Positions 1 to 6,547 of a stretch of DNA of 14,254 bases are shown in pieces (the stretch's first letter is position 1; every line of letters starts with the position of its first letter). The notes beneath the pieces were generated by a model, which did not search any database, was not told where the DNA came from, and saw only the letters and a list, made by a program, of their open reading frames with translations. A program made the translations under genes and the position numbers. The stretch comes from Clostridiales bacterium (GTDB lineage Bacteria; Bacillota; Clostridia; Oscillospirales; Acutalibacteraceae), in NCBI GenBank assembly GCA_019416395.1, contig DXXH01000072.1, positions 1-14,254 on the forward strand. Direction: 5' to 3'.

Positions 1-801
1 GATGATCCGGTCCCGGTCCCCGTCCATAGAGGCTGAAAACAAGGCTTCCGTATAGGGGTGCAGGGGCATTCGGGAAATGTCCTCGCTGTCCCCCAGCTCC
101 ACCAGGTTGCCCAGATACATCACCCCGATCCGGTCGGACATATAGGACACCACGTTCAAATCGTGGGAAATAAACAAATAGGTCAGCCCAAATTCTTTCC
201 GCAAATCCAAAAGCAGATTGAGCACCTGGGCCTGTACCGAAACGTCCAGGGCGGAAACAGGTTCATCGCACACCACAAAATCCGGGTCCAAAATCAGGGC
301 GATGGCGATGGCCACCCGCTGCCGCTGACCGCCGGAAAGCTCGTTGGGCCAGCGGGTACGGTAGCTGTCGTCCAGGCCCACCGCCTTCAACACCTTGCCC
401 ACCTTTTCGTCCCGCTCCTGCTGGGTCTTGCCAATGCCGTGAATCCGCAAAGGTTCTTCCACCAACCAGCCAATGGTCTTGTTGGGGTCAATGGAAGAAT
501 AGGGATCCTGAAACACGATCTGCATCTGGCGGCAGAGCGCTTTCCGCTCCCGCCGGGCCGGACGGGTAATGTCCTTGCCCAGCAGGGTAATTTTTCCAGA
601 GGTGGGATCCAGCAAGTGGACCAGCATTTGGCCGAAGGTGGATTTTCCGCAGCCCGATTCTCCCACCAGGCCGAACACTTCCCCACGACAAATATCCAGG
701 TCCACATGGTGAACGGCCACAACCCGGTCTTTCCCCTGGCGGAATTCCTTGGTCAAGCCCCGGATTTCCAAAAGAGGCGTTTTCTTTTCCCCGCTACTCA
801 C
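1..801 (-). CDS. dppF: Peptide ABC transporter ATP-binding protein, DppF/OppF type (3' end outside window)
   Basis: This is one of the two ATPases that drive an oligopeptide/dipeptide-class importer at the inner face of the membrane. The 267 codons present show Walker A GESGCGKS (residues about 47-54), Q-loop FQDPYSS, signature LSGGQ (155-159), Walker B VVCDEP with D179-E180, and the H-loop ISHD with H213. The start is GTG at 799-801, in a GTGA overlap of 4 bases with the stop of the upstream ATPase. An AAGGAGGAA ribosome site lies about 10 bases before it. The frame is open to base 1, so the C-terminal tail, including most of the oligopeptide-ABC extension that follows HPYTEALF, is missing. 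Homologues usually run about 310-330 residues, so about 50 are absent. Family assignment is firm; dpp versus opp or nickel/glutathione specificity cannot be read from the ATPase. Confidence 0.93.
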   Translation of the reverse strand, partial: MSSGEKKTPLLEIRGLTKEFRQGKDRVVAVHHVDLDICRGEVFGLVGESGCGKSTFGQMLVHLLDPTSGKITLLGKDITRPARRERKALCRQMQIVFQDPYSSIDPNKTIGWLVEEPLRIHGIGKTQQERDEKVGKVLKAVGLDDSYRTRWPNELSGGQRQRVAIAIALILDPDFVVCDEPVSALDVSVQAQVLNLLLDLRKEFGLTYLFISHDLNVVSYMSDRIGVMYLGNLVELGDSEDISRMPLHPYTEALFSASMDGDRDRII

Positions 802-1778
802 AGTCCCAATTCCTCCTTCGCGTCCACGCACAGCGCCATGTGGCCCTTACGCACCACCATAGGCGGCGTTTCTTTTTCGCAGGCGTCCCGGCGCTTTTCA
901 CAGCGGTTGTAGAAGGGACACCCATGCTCGGAACGGTCCTCCAGCGCTGGGACAGTGCCGGGAATGGAGCTCAGCCGCTGGCCCCGCTTTTCCAGGGAAG
1001 GTATGGAAGCAATCAGCCCTTTGGTGTATGGATGCAGGGGATGTGCCAGCACTTCCTGGGTAGCCCCGCTTTCCACCACCCGCCCGGCATACATGATGTA
1101 CACCCGGCTGCACATGCGGCGGATCACCCCCAGGTCATGGGAAATCAGCAGCACCGCCGTCCCCATTTTTTTGTTCATGTCCCGGATCAGCTCCATGATC
1201 TGGGCTTGAATGGTCACGTCCAAAGCCGTGGTGGGCTCGTCAGCGATGAGCAGTTCCGGCTGGTTTACCAGCGCCATGGCGATCATCACCCGCTGGCGCA
1301 TACCGCCGGACAGCCGGTGGGGGTACTCGTTGTACAGCCGCTCCACATCGGGAAGCCCCACTTGGGCCATCACTTCCAACGCCCGGCGCTTGGCCTCTTC
1401 CTTGGAAGCGCCGTGGATCCGGGCGTTTTCGCTGATCTGCTTCCCCACCTTCATCAGGGGGTTCAAAGCGGTCATCGGCTCCTGGAAAATCATGGCGATA
1501 TTCCGGCCACGGTATTGGTTCCACTGGTCTTCCGTTAGGCCCCGAAGCTCGGAACCGTCAAAGAGGATTTTCCCCTGGGGGATTTTGGCGTTGTGAGGCT
1601 GAAGCCCAATGGCCGCCAGAGCGGTCATGGTCTTGCCGCAGCCCGATTCCCCTACCAGCGCCACCATTTCTCCCGGCTCAATACGCACGCTGGTGTCCCG
1701 CACCGCGTGGCAGGTTTTTCCCAGCTGGAAATCCACAGTCAGGCTCTCGATGGAGAGCACCGGAGTTTTATCTGTCAT
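798..1778 (-). CDS. dppD: Peptide ABC transporter ATP-binding protein, DppD/OppD type
   Basis: A complete ATPase subunit of 326 residues, the usual family length. Visible motifs are Walker A GESGCGKT (43-50), Q-loop FQEP (98-101), signature LSGGM (156-160), Walker B LLIADEP (176-182), D-loop ALD and H-loop H214. The C-terminal oligopeptide extension carries four cysteines (C287, C293, C300, C317). This is the pattern that binds an iron-sulfur cluster in some characterised DppD/OppD proteins; whether it does here is inference. ATG at 1776-1778 is preceded by AGGAGGTGA about 7 bases upstream. The gene overlaps the upstream permease by 11 bases and the downstream ATPase by 4, so translation is probably coupled. 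The two ATPases would form the heterodimeric motor of the importer. Confidence 0.96.
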   Translation of the reverse strand: MTDKTPVLSIESLTVDFQLGKTCHAVRDTSVRIEPGEMVALVGESGCGKTMTALAAIGLQPHNAKIPQGKILFDGSELRGLTEDQWNQYRGRNIAMIFQEPMTALNPLMKVGKQISENARIHGASKEEAKRRALEVMAQVGLPDVERLYNEYPHRLSGGMRQRVMIAMALVNQPELLIADEPTTALDVTIQAQIMELIRDMNKKMGTAVLLISHDLGVIRRMCSRVYIMYAGRVVESGATQEVLAHPLHPYTKGLIASIPSLEKRGQRLSSIPGTVPALEDRSEHGCPFYNRCEKRRDACEKETPPMVVRKGHMALCVDAKEELGL

Positions 1779-2598
1779 GCTGCGTCACCTCCTGGAGCGC
1801 GTCGCCGATAAGATTAAAGCCCATCACCAACAGCGTGATGGCCAGGGCAGGCACCAACACGTACCACCCGGCTTTCAGGATTTCCGCCTGGGCCTCGCTG
1901 AGCATTTTCCCGAAGCTGGGCGTGGGCGGCTGGATTCCCAGCCCCAAATAGCTCAACCCGGCCTCGCTCATCACGGCCCCGGCAAAGCCCAGAGAACTGG
2001 TCACGATCAGCTCCGGCACGATGTTGGGCAAAATATGCCGGAAGATGATCCGTCCGTCCCCGGCGCCCCGGGATCTGGCGGCTTTGATAAACTCCGCGTC
2101 CCGGTATTTGATAAAGCCGCTGCGGGAAATTCTGGCGAATCTGGGAATGGACATGACTCCCAAGGCGAAAATCAAGTTCTGTAAGCTGTTGCCAAACACC
2201 GCGATGAGCATCAACGCCAACAGCACCCCGGGGAAAGCCATCTGGGTATCGATGAGCTTCATGATCACCTCGTCGATTTTCCCGCCGTAATACCCGGCAA
2301 TAGACCCAATGGCCCCGCCCACGATCAGCCCGAAGACCACCGTCAGCGCCCCCACCAGGAAGGACACCCGGGTGCCTTCCATAATGCGGCTCAAGATGTC
2401 CCGCCCAAACTGGTCGGTACCCAGGGGGTGGGCCGAGGAGAAAAATTGCAGGGCGTTTTCCGTGTCCATGGCGTTGGGGTCATAGGGCATGTAGAAAAAT
2501 CCCACAAGCATGGTGAGCACCATCAGGCCCACCATGGAGATTCCTATGATAAAATTCCTGTTGTGCAGGCATTTTTTCAATATGGTACTGAAACGCAA
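1768..2598 (-). CDS. dppC: Peptide ABC transporter permease, DppC/OppC type
   Basis: A membrane subunit of 276 residues. The first membrane segment is at about 16-37. An extracytoplasmic loop with the family hallmark HPLGTDQFGRDILSR (57-71) follows, then further helices at about 78-102, 120-150, 200-222 and 245-268. The cytoplasmic EAA coupling loop that touches the ATPase is EFIKAARSRGAGDGRIIFRH (169-188) followed by ILPN. The start is a TTG at 2596-2598 with GGGAGGGA about 8 bases upstream. The next internal ATG falls inside the first membrane helix, so the TTG is preferred. It follows the other permease by 18 bases and overlaps the ATPase gene downstream. Together with DppB it forms the translocation pore. 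Confidence 0.95.
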   Translation of the reverse strand: MRFSTILKKCLHNRNFIIGISMVGLMVLTMLVGFFYMPYDPNAMDTENALQFFSSAHPLGTDQFGRDILSRIMEGTRVSFLVGALTVVFGLIVGGAIGSIAGYYGGKIDEVIMKLIDTQMAFPGVLLALMLIAVFGNSLQNLIFALGVMSIPRFARISRSGFIKYRDAEFIKAARSRGAGDGRIIFRHILPNIVPELIVTSSLGFAGAVMSEAGLSYLGLGIQPPTPSFGKMLSEAQAEILKAGWYVLVPALAITLLVMGFNLIGDALQEVTQHDR

Positions 2599-2616
2599 AA
2601 CTCTGTCCCTCCCTCT

Positions 2617-3561
2617 TTACTTCAGGCGTATACGGGGGTCGATCACCGAGTACAGCACATCTACCACAAAATTGCACACCACCACAATGATGGCCAAATA
2701 CAGCACCAGGCCCTGGATCAAGGGCAGGTCCCGGGACGTGATAGAGGTGGACACCAGCTTGCCGATGCCCGGCAGGGAAAACACGTTCTCGATGATGATG
2801 CTGCCCCCCAGCACGTCGGTGATGGTCATGCCAAAAATGGTCAGCACGGGGATCAGGGAATTGCGCAGCACATGGCCCCGGAGAATCTTCCGAGAAGATA
2901 CTCCCTTACTCTGGGCGGTTTTCACATAGTCCTGGCGTTCCTGCTGGGTAACGCTGACTTTCACATACCGGATCAGCACCGCCGCCGATCCGAAAGCAAT
3001 GGCCACAGAGGGCAAAATCATGCTTTTCAGGCAGGCAACCGGGTCCTGGGCAAAGGGGGTGTAGCCCATGGACGGCAGCCACTTGAGCTGCACGGAAAAA
3101 ATGTTGATCAGCAGCACCGAGAAGCAAAACGCCGGCACAGAAAGCCCCAGCTGGGAAAGCAGTGACACCGGCAGGGCATAGGGACGCTTGCTGTGATGGG
3201 CCAGCCAAATGCCCACGGGAATCCCCACCAAAGCGGTGAGGATCAGGGCGAATACCGCCAGCTGCACCGTGACGCCAAAAGCGCTGCCAATCAGCTGGGA
3301 TACAGGCTGGTGATAGCGGTAAGAGGTACCCAGGTCGCCCCGGAGCAGGCCGCCGATCCATTCCAGAAAGCGGATGGGAATGGGTTTATCCAAGCCCATG
3401 GAATCCCGCAGCTGCTGGATTTGCAGCGGGTCGGCGTCCACTCCCAGAATGACCAGGGCCGGGTCTCCCGGAAGGATCTGGAACACGGCGAAGGTGAGTA
3501 TGGACACCAGGAACAGGGTGACTAAAAACCCCGCCACTTTTCGGACATAATAGTAGGCCAT
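2617..3561 (-). CDS. dppB: Peptide ABC transporter permease, DppB/OppB type
   Basis: A membrane subunit of 314 residues, beginning MAYYYVRKVAGFLVTLFLVS with the family-typical first helix and the ILPGDPA motif at 29-35. Other helices lie at about 98-120, 130-158, 180-200, 236-258 and 284-305. The EAA loop is DYVKTAQSKG followed by LRNSLIPVLT (211-241). The C-terminus YSVIDPRIRLK is typical of the family. An ATG 57 bases further upstream is in frame but would put a charged extension ahead of helix 1. The chosen start at 3561 has AAGGAAA about 9 bases before it. The gene is 110 bases downstream of the binding-protein gene, a larger gap than the rest of the operon, and that gap contains a hairpin. 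Confidence 0.95.
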   Translation of the reverse strand: MAYYYVRKVAGFLVTLFLVSILTFAVFQILPGDPALVILGVDADPLQIQQLRDSMGLDKPIPIRFLEWIGGLLRGDLGTSYRYHQPVSQLIGSAFGVTVQLAVFALILTALVGIPVGIWLAHHSKRPYALPVSLLSQLGLSVPAFCFSVLLINIFSVQLKWLPSMGYTPFAQDPVACLKSMILPSVAIAFGSAAVLIRYVKVSVTQQERQDYVKTAQSKGVSSRKILRGHVLRNSLIPVLTIFGMTITDVLGGSIIIENVFSLPGIGKLVSTSITSRDLPLIQGLVLYLAIIVVVCNFVVDVLYSVIDPRIRLK

Positions 3562-3590
3562 AAGCGTTCTTTTCCTTTCCCACAGTGGAA

Positions 3591-3623
3591 GGGCCGCCCG
3601 GACGATCCGGCCCGGCACGGCCC
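3591..3623 (-). other. Intercistronic hairpin between binding-protein and permease genes
   Basis: GGGCCG (3591-3596) pairs with CGGCCC (3618-3623), and inside it CCGGA (3598-3602) pairs with TCCGG (3606-3610) across a 3-base loop. No T-run follows on the minus strand, so it does not look like a full intrinsic terminator. Such hairpins after a binding-protein gene often stabilise the upstream message so that the lipoprotein outnumbers the permeases. That role is an inference here. Confidence 0.5.
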
Positions 3624-3671
3624 CCTGAACTGTTCCTATGGTTGCCTTTGGGATCCTTCCCCCTCTGGGGA

Positions 3672-5258
3672 TTATCCCTCGTAATAAAGCTTGCTCATGT
3701 CGTGGAAGGTCACAGGATAGAAGGTATAGCCCTTCAAGTCCTTGCGGCTGGCCACCACCAGGTTGGGGTCGCAGATATACACGCCCACAGCCTGTTCGGT
3801 GAGGATTTCCTGGCAGCGCTTGTAATTGTCGATCCGGGTCTGCTCATCCAGCTCGGTGACGGAACTTTTGATCAGCTGGTCGTATTCCTCATTGGAGAAG
3901 TTGTAGAAGTTCCGGGCGTAGTTTGTCTCAAACCGGCCCAGCACAGCGTCGGGGTCCAGCTTGCCGGTCAAGCCGATGATGGTGCCCTCGTAATTGGCGT
4001 TGGTATACACGTCTTCCAACCAGGTGGCCCATTCCACCCTTTCAATGTTCATGGTGATGTTGATCTGCTGGAGCTGCTGGGCAATGATCTGGGCGGTATC
4101 GATGTGGGCCTGATAGTTGGCGGGCACCTTTACGCTGAAGGTAAACCCATCGGCGTAACCTGCCTGCTCCATCAGCTCTTTCGCTTTCTCCACATCGGTA
4201 TCGTAGGAGCCTTCCAGGGAATCATTGTAATAAGTTGCCATCACAGGGCTGAAATTGGTGTACAGCTTGGTGGCGTAACCGCCGAACACGCTGTTGATGA
4301 TCTGGTCCTTGTCGATGCAGTAGTTGATGGCCTGGCGGACTTCCAATTTGTTGAAAGGCTCCACCTCATTGTTCAGAGCAAAAATCTGCACCATGTTCTG
4401 GGGGGAGTTGTAAATGTCAAACTGGCCTTCCAGCACGGAAGCGTCGTCGGCGTTGATGGAAGCGATATCCAGCTGGCCGGACTGCAAAGCAGACACCACG
4501 GCGGCGGTATCGGTCATGATATAGAATTCTACCCGGTCGATTTTGGCCATACGGTCCTCATCGTAGTAGTCCGGGTTCTTTTCCAGGACCACACGCTGGG
4601 CAGGGGTATACTCCACAAACTTAAAGGGGCCGGTGCCTACGGGAGCCGTCGCCTGGTCCGTGTAACCCTCAGGGAGAATCGGGTCGATATTCACGGACAG
4701 GAAGGCGGCGGACGGCTCGCTCAGATGAACCACAAAGGTGTACTGGTCGGGAGCTTCCACACTGTCCACGATTTCGTAGTCAGAGGAAACCGCCTCATTG
4801 CCGTCCAAACCGGCGAAATTGTTGTAAGAATACAGCACGTCGGCGGAATCGAAGTCATCGCCGTTGTGGAACTTCACACCCTGGCGCAGGTGAAAGGTAT
4901 AGGTCAGGCCGTCGTCGGAAATATCCCAGCTTTCCGCCAGGCCGGGAATGATTTCACCGTTCTCGTCGTACAGGCACAAGCCCTCGAACACATTGTGGAA
5001 AATGGCGTCCGTATCGGAAGCAGCGGACTGCCAAGGGTCCAGGCTGTCAGGCTCAGAGCCGATATTCATGCGCACCACGGTCTGATCACCGCTGGTTTCA
5101 GAGGTTTGGCTCTCTGTAGAAGCGCTGCTGCCGGAAGTCTCCCCGGCGGAAGTTGTGGAAGAACCGGAAGTAGAACTGTTCCCGTTGGTGCCGCAGCCGG
5201 AAAGGACGGTCAGCATCAGGGCCAAAGCAAGCACAAGGCTGAGAATTCGTTTCTGCAT
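3672..5258 (-). CDS. Peptide-family extracellular solute-binding lipoprotein (SBP family 5)
   Basis: This protein captures the substrate outside the cell and delivers it to the DppBC pore. It has 528 residues, normal for SBP_bac_5. The lipoprotein signal peptide starts MQKRILSLVLALALMLTVLS, with lipobox LSGC and lipidation at C22. A Ser/Thr/Gly-rich linker (about 23-58) follows, as usual for Gram-positive lipoproteins. The mature domain starts near TVVRMNIGSEPDSLDPW. It contains the family signature around LRQGVKFHNGDDFDSADVLY (about 124-143), GTGPFKFVEYTPA and NPDYYD. ATG at 5256-5258 has AAGGAG about 9 bases upstream. It is the first gene of the transporter operon. The ligand is not readable: di- or oligopeptides are most likely, but nickel, heme, glutathione or sugars are bound by relatives. 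Confidence 0.93.
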   Translation of the reverse strand: MQKRILSLVLALALMLTVLSGCGTNGNSSTSGSSTTSAGETSGSSASTESQTSETSGDQTVVRMNIGSEPDSLDPWQSAASDTDAIFHNVFEGLCLYDENGEIIPGLAESWDISDDGLTYTFHLRQGVKFHNGDDFDSADVLYSYNNFAGLDGNEAVSSDYEIVDSVEAPDQYTFVVHLSEPSAAFLSVNIDPILPEGYTDQATAPVGTGPFKFVEYTPAQRVVLEKNPDYYDEDRMAKIDRVEFYIMTDTAAVVSALQSGQLDIASINADDASVLEGQFDIYNSPQNMVQIFALNNEVEPFNKLEVRQAINYCIDKDQIINSVFGGYATKLYTNFSPVMATYYNDSLEGSYDTDVEKAKELMEQAGYADGFTFSVKVPANYQAHIDTAQIIAQQLQQINITMNIERVEWATWLEDVYTNANYEGTIIGLTGKLDPDAVLGRFETNYARNFYNFSNEEYDQLIKSSVTELDEQTRIDNYKRCQEILTEQAVGVYICDPNLVVASRKDLKGYTFYPVTFHDMSKLYYEG

Positions 5259-5342
5259 GGTCTTATTTCTCCTTTATCTCACAGTTTTTACGCGAGTTTT
5301 CTATGGTGAACATTTCAGTTTCAAGCTATATTGTGCACGCGC

Positions 5343-5354
5343 TACCGCGCGGTA
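5343..5354. promoter_or_regulatory. Perfect 12-base palindrome upstream of the transporter operon
   Basis: TACCGCGCGGTA is fully palindromic and lies about 85 bases upstream of the binding-protein start, in the 116-base gap after the HAD gene. An AT-rich CAATATAG stretch (about 5325-5332) follows on the minus strand and could belong to a -10 region. A repressor operator is a possible reading; I see no confident -35. Confidence 0.3.
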
Positions 5355-5371
5355 TTTTCCCGTTGATTTTG

Positions 5372-5396
5372 GATTCAGGCGTTCAGCGCCTGAATC
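5372..5396 (-). other. 10-bp stem-loop overlapping the HAD gene stop codon
   Basis: GATTCAGGCG (5372-5381) and CGCCTGAATC (5387-5396) form a perfect stem with a 5-base loop. The stem includes the TGA stop at 5375-5377. Neither strand has a T-run after it, so it resembles a 3'-end stabiliser or an incomplete terminator rather than a classical one. Confidence 0.45.
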
Positions 5397-6067
5397 ACGT
5401 CCCAAACGCTCCGGATATCCGGAACGCACCAGGGAAGATCCAATTCCTCAATGCCAAGCTGTCCGGGCGGGTTCAATACGCAGAACGCCATACCCACCTG
5501 GGACGCTCCCACTCCATCGTCGTAATAATTATCCCCTACATACAGGCACTCTTTTGGGTCCTCACCGGAAAGCTCCAGCGCCTTTTCAAAAATCCGCCGG
5601 TCCGGCTTTTCCACTCCCACCTCGCTGGAGACCACAATGGGGTCCAGATAAGGCGTGAGACCTGTTTTCTCCAGCACACTCCGGCAAGAGGGATCCCAGT
5701 TGGAAATCAATCCCGTCCGGATTCCCCGTTCCCGCAGTCCCTGCAGGACTTCCACGGTAAAAGGAAAAGCAGTCCATTCCACAGGGCTTGTCTCCCCCAA
5801 GGTCAGCTGGTAAAGGTCTTCGGCCAACTCCGGCCGTTTCAGCTCCTGGCAGACCCTTTGGAGAAAACAGCGCAACACGCTTCCGTCTCCCTTGCCCAAA
5901 GCGCCCCGCTGTTCCCGCATGAAATATTTGTTGGCCATATGGTAAGCGCGGTTGGCTTCTTCTTGGGAGATGGGGCATTTCAACGCTGCGAAATGCTCCA
6001 CATAACGTCTGGGCGTATCGCTTTCCGCAAGGGTCAGTCCCAGGTCGAAAAACACACGTTGTATCAT
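5375..6067 (-). CDS. HAD-superfamily hydrolase (subfamily IA-like), DxG variant
   Basis: Probably a cytoplasmic phosphatase acting on a small phosphorylated metabolite; the substrate is unknown. The 230 residues show HAD motif I as VFFDLGLTL (nucleophile D8, T12). The usual second aspartate is replaced by glycine at position 10, as also seen in YihX-type DLGN phosphatases. Motif II is LISNWD (S122), motif III is K154 in GVEKPDRRIF, and motif IV is VGDNYYDD (D179, D183/D184). A helical cap occupies about 15-100. The ATG at 6065-6067 is chosen because AGGAGA sits about 9 bases upstream and motif I then begins at the usual place. An in-frame GTG 30 bases earlier has no comparable site. It ends 116 bases before the transporter operon and may be expressed separately from it. 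Confidence 0.85.
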   Translation of the reverse strand: MIQRVFFDLGLTLAESDTPRRYVEHFAALKCPISQEEANRAYHMANKYFMREQRGALGKGDGSVLRCFLQRVCQELKRPELAEDLYQLTLGETSPVEWTAFPFTVEVLQGLRERGIRTGLISNWDPSCRSVLEKTGLTPYLDPIVVSSEVGVEKPDRRIFEKALELSGEDPKECLYVGDNYYDDGVGASQVGMAFCVLNPPGQLGIEELDLPWCVPDIRSVWDVIQALNA

Positions 6068-6092
6068 GGGCAATATCTCCTGTTCTCTTGAA

Positions 6093-6102
6093 ACCACGTG
6101 GT
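6093..6102. promoter_or_regulatory. 10-base palindrome in the HAD gene leader
   Basis: ACCACGTGGT is a perfect palindrome between the putative HAD promoter and its ribosome site. It could be an operator; nothing else supports this. Confidence 0.2.
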
Positions 6103-6156
6103 ATTATAAAAGGCCTTTGTTTCGCTTTTGTTGGGGGTTTCATGAAATCTGGGTTA

Positions 6157-6162
6157 ATTATA
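6157..6162 (-). promoter_or_regulatory. Putative -10 element for the HAD gene
   Basis: On the minus strand TATAAT is perfect at 6157-6162, about 90 bases before the HAD start. The -35 is weak (TTACAA, 18 bases upstream). A second TATAAT lies at 6103-6108, also without a good -35. A 10-base palindrome TTTCATGAAA (6138-6147) sits just downstream of the first -10, at about the position of the transcript start. Confidence 0.45.
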
Positions 6163-6300
6163 CCACAGATTGTTAAGGTGTTGTAAAGCGGATTGGAGCA
6201 TTTTCCCCCTTTTGTTAAGCGCCAACCCCTAGATTTTTTCTGTTTCCCTGTGTAAAATCCCTGTAAAATGGAAAATTGAAAATTTTTTTGAAAATACCTG

Positions 6301-6329
6301 TTGACAATCCAAAAATCCAATGCTATAAT
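6301..6329 (+). promoter_or_regulatory. Consensus sigma-A promoter of the tRNA-Leu gene
   Basis: TTGACA (6301-6306), a 17-base spacer and TATAAT (6324-6329) match the housekeeping consensus at all twelve positions. The tRNA begins 42 bases after the -10, so a short leader must be trimmed by RNase P. That leader contains a CGTTGA/TCAACG inverted repeat. Confidence 0.95.
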
Positions 6330-6370
6330 ATTTGAGCGTTGAGGCAATACTTCAACGGACAACCAAATAT

Positions 6371-6457
6371 GCAGGTGTGGCGGAATTGGCAGACGCGTAT
6401 GGTTCAGGTCCATATGAGCGCAAGTTCATGCAGGTTCAAGTCCTGTCACCTGCACCA
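6371..6457 (+). tRNA. tRNA-Leu, anticodon CAG
   Basis: The full cloverleaf is visible. The acceptor stem is GCAGGTG/CACCTGC, followed by A73 and an encoded CCA (6455-6457). The D-arm is GGCGGAATTGGCAGACGC. The anticodon stem is TATGG/CCATA with loop TTCAGGT and anticodon CAG at 6405-6407. A long class-II variable arm is typical of leucine tRNAs, and the T-arm GCAGG-TTCAAGT-CCTGT completes it. It reads CUG codons. It is the only plus-strand gene in the window and has its own promoter and terminators. Confidence 0.97.
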
Positions 6458-6464
6458 CTTCGAG

Positions 6465-6504
6465 TACCCATAAGGGACCTGAGCTCCTGTGGGTATTTTC
6501 TTTT
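6465..6504 (+). terminator. First intrinsic terminator after tRNA-Leu
   Basis: TACCCA (6465-6470) pairs with TGGGTA (6490-6495), extended inward by AGG/CCT and a GAGCTC-containing inner part. The tail TTTTCTTTT follows. Confidence 0.8.
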
Positions 6505-6510
6505 ATGTAG

Positions 6511-6547
6511 GCCAAAGTGTTTTAAGCACTTTGGCTTTCTTCTTTTT
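6511..6547 (+). terminator. Second intrinsic terminator after tRNA-Leu
   Basis: GCCAAAGTG (6511-6519) and CACTTTGGC (6527-6535) form a perfect 9-bp stem with a 7-base loop, followed by TTTCTTCTTTTT on the plus strand. The stop codon of the converging recombinase gene (6522-6524) lies in its loop. On the minus strand the tail is poor, so it mainly serves the tRNA. Confidence 0.85.

Noticed and set aside
840..1596. Long plus-strand frames opposite the transporter genes (also opposite the binding protein, recombinase and SLH genes)
   Set aside because: They are antisense shadows of well-supported ABC, recombinase and SLH genes, rich in His/Gln/Gly or Arg/Ser and without ribosome sites.
5372..5396. 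Intrinsic terminator for the HAD gene
   Set aside because: The stem is perfect but no T-run follows on either strand, so it is listed only as a stem-loop.
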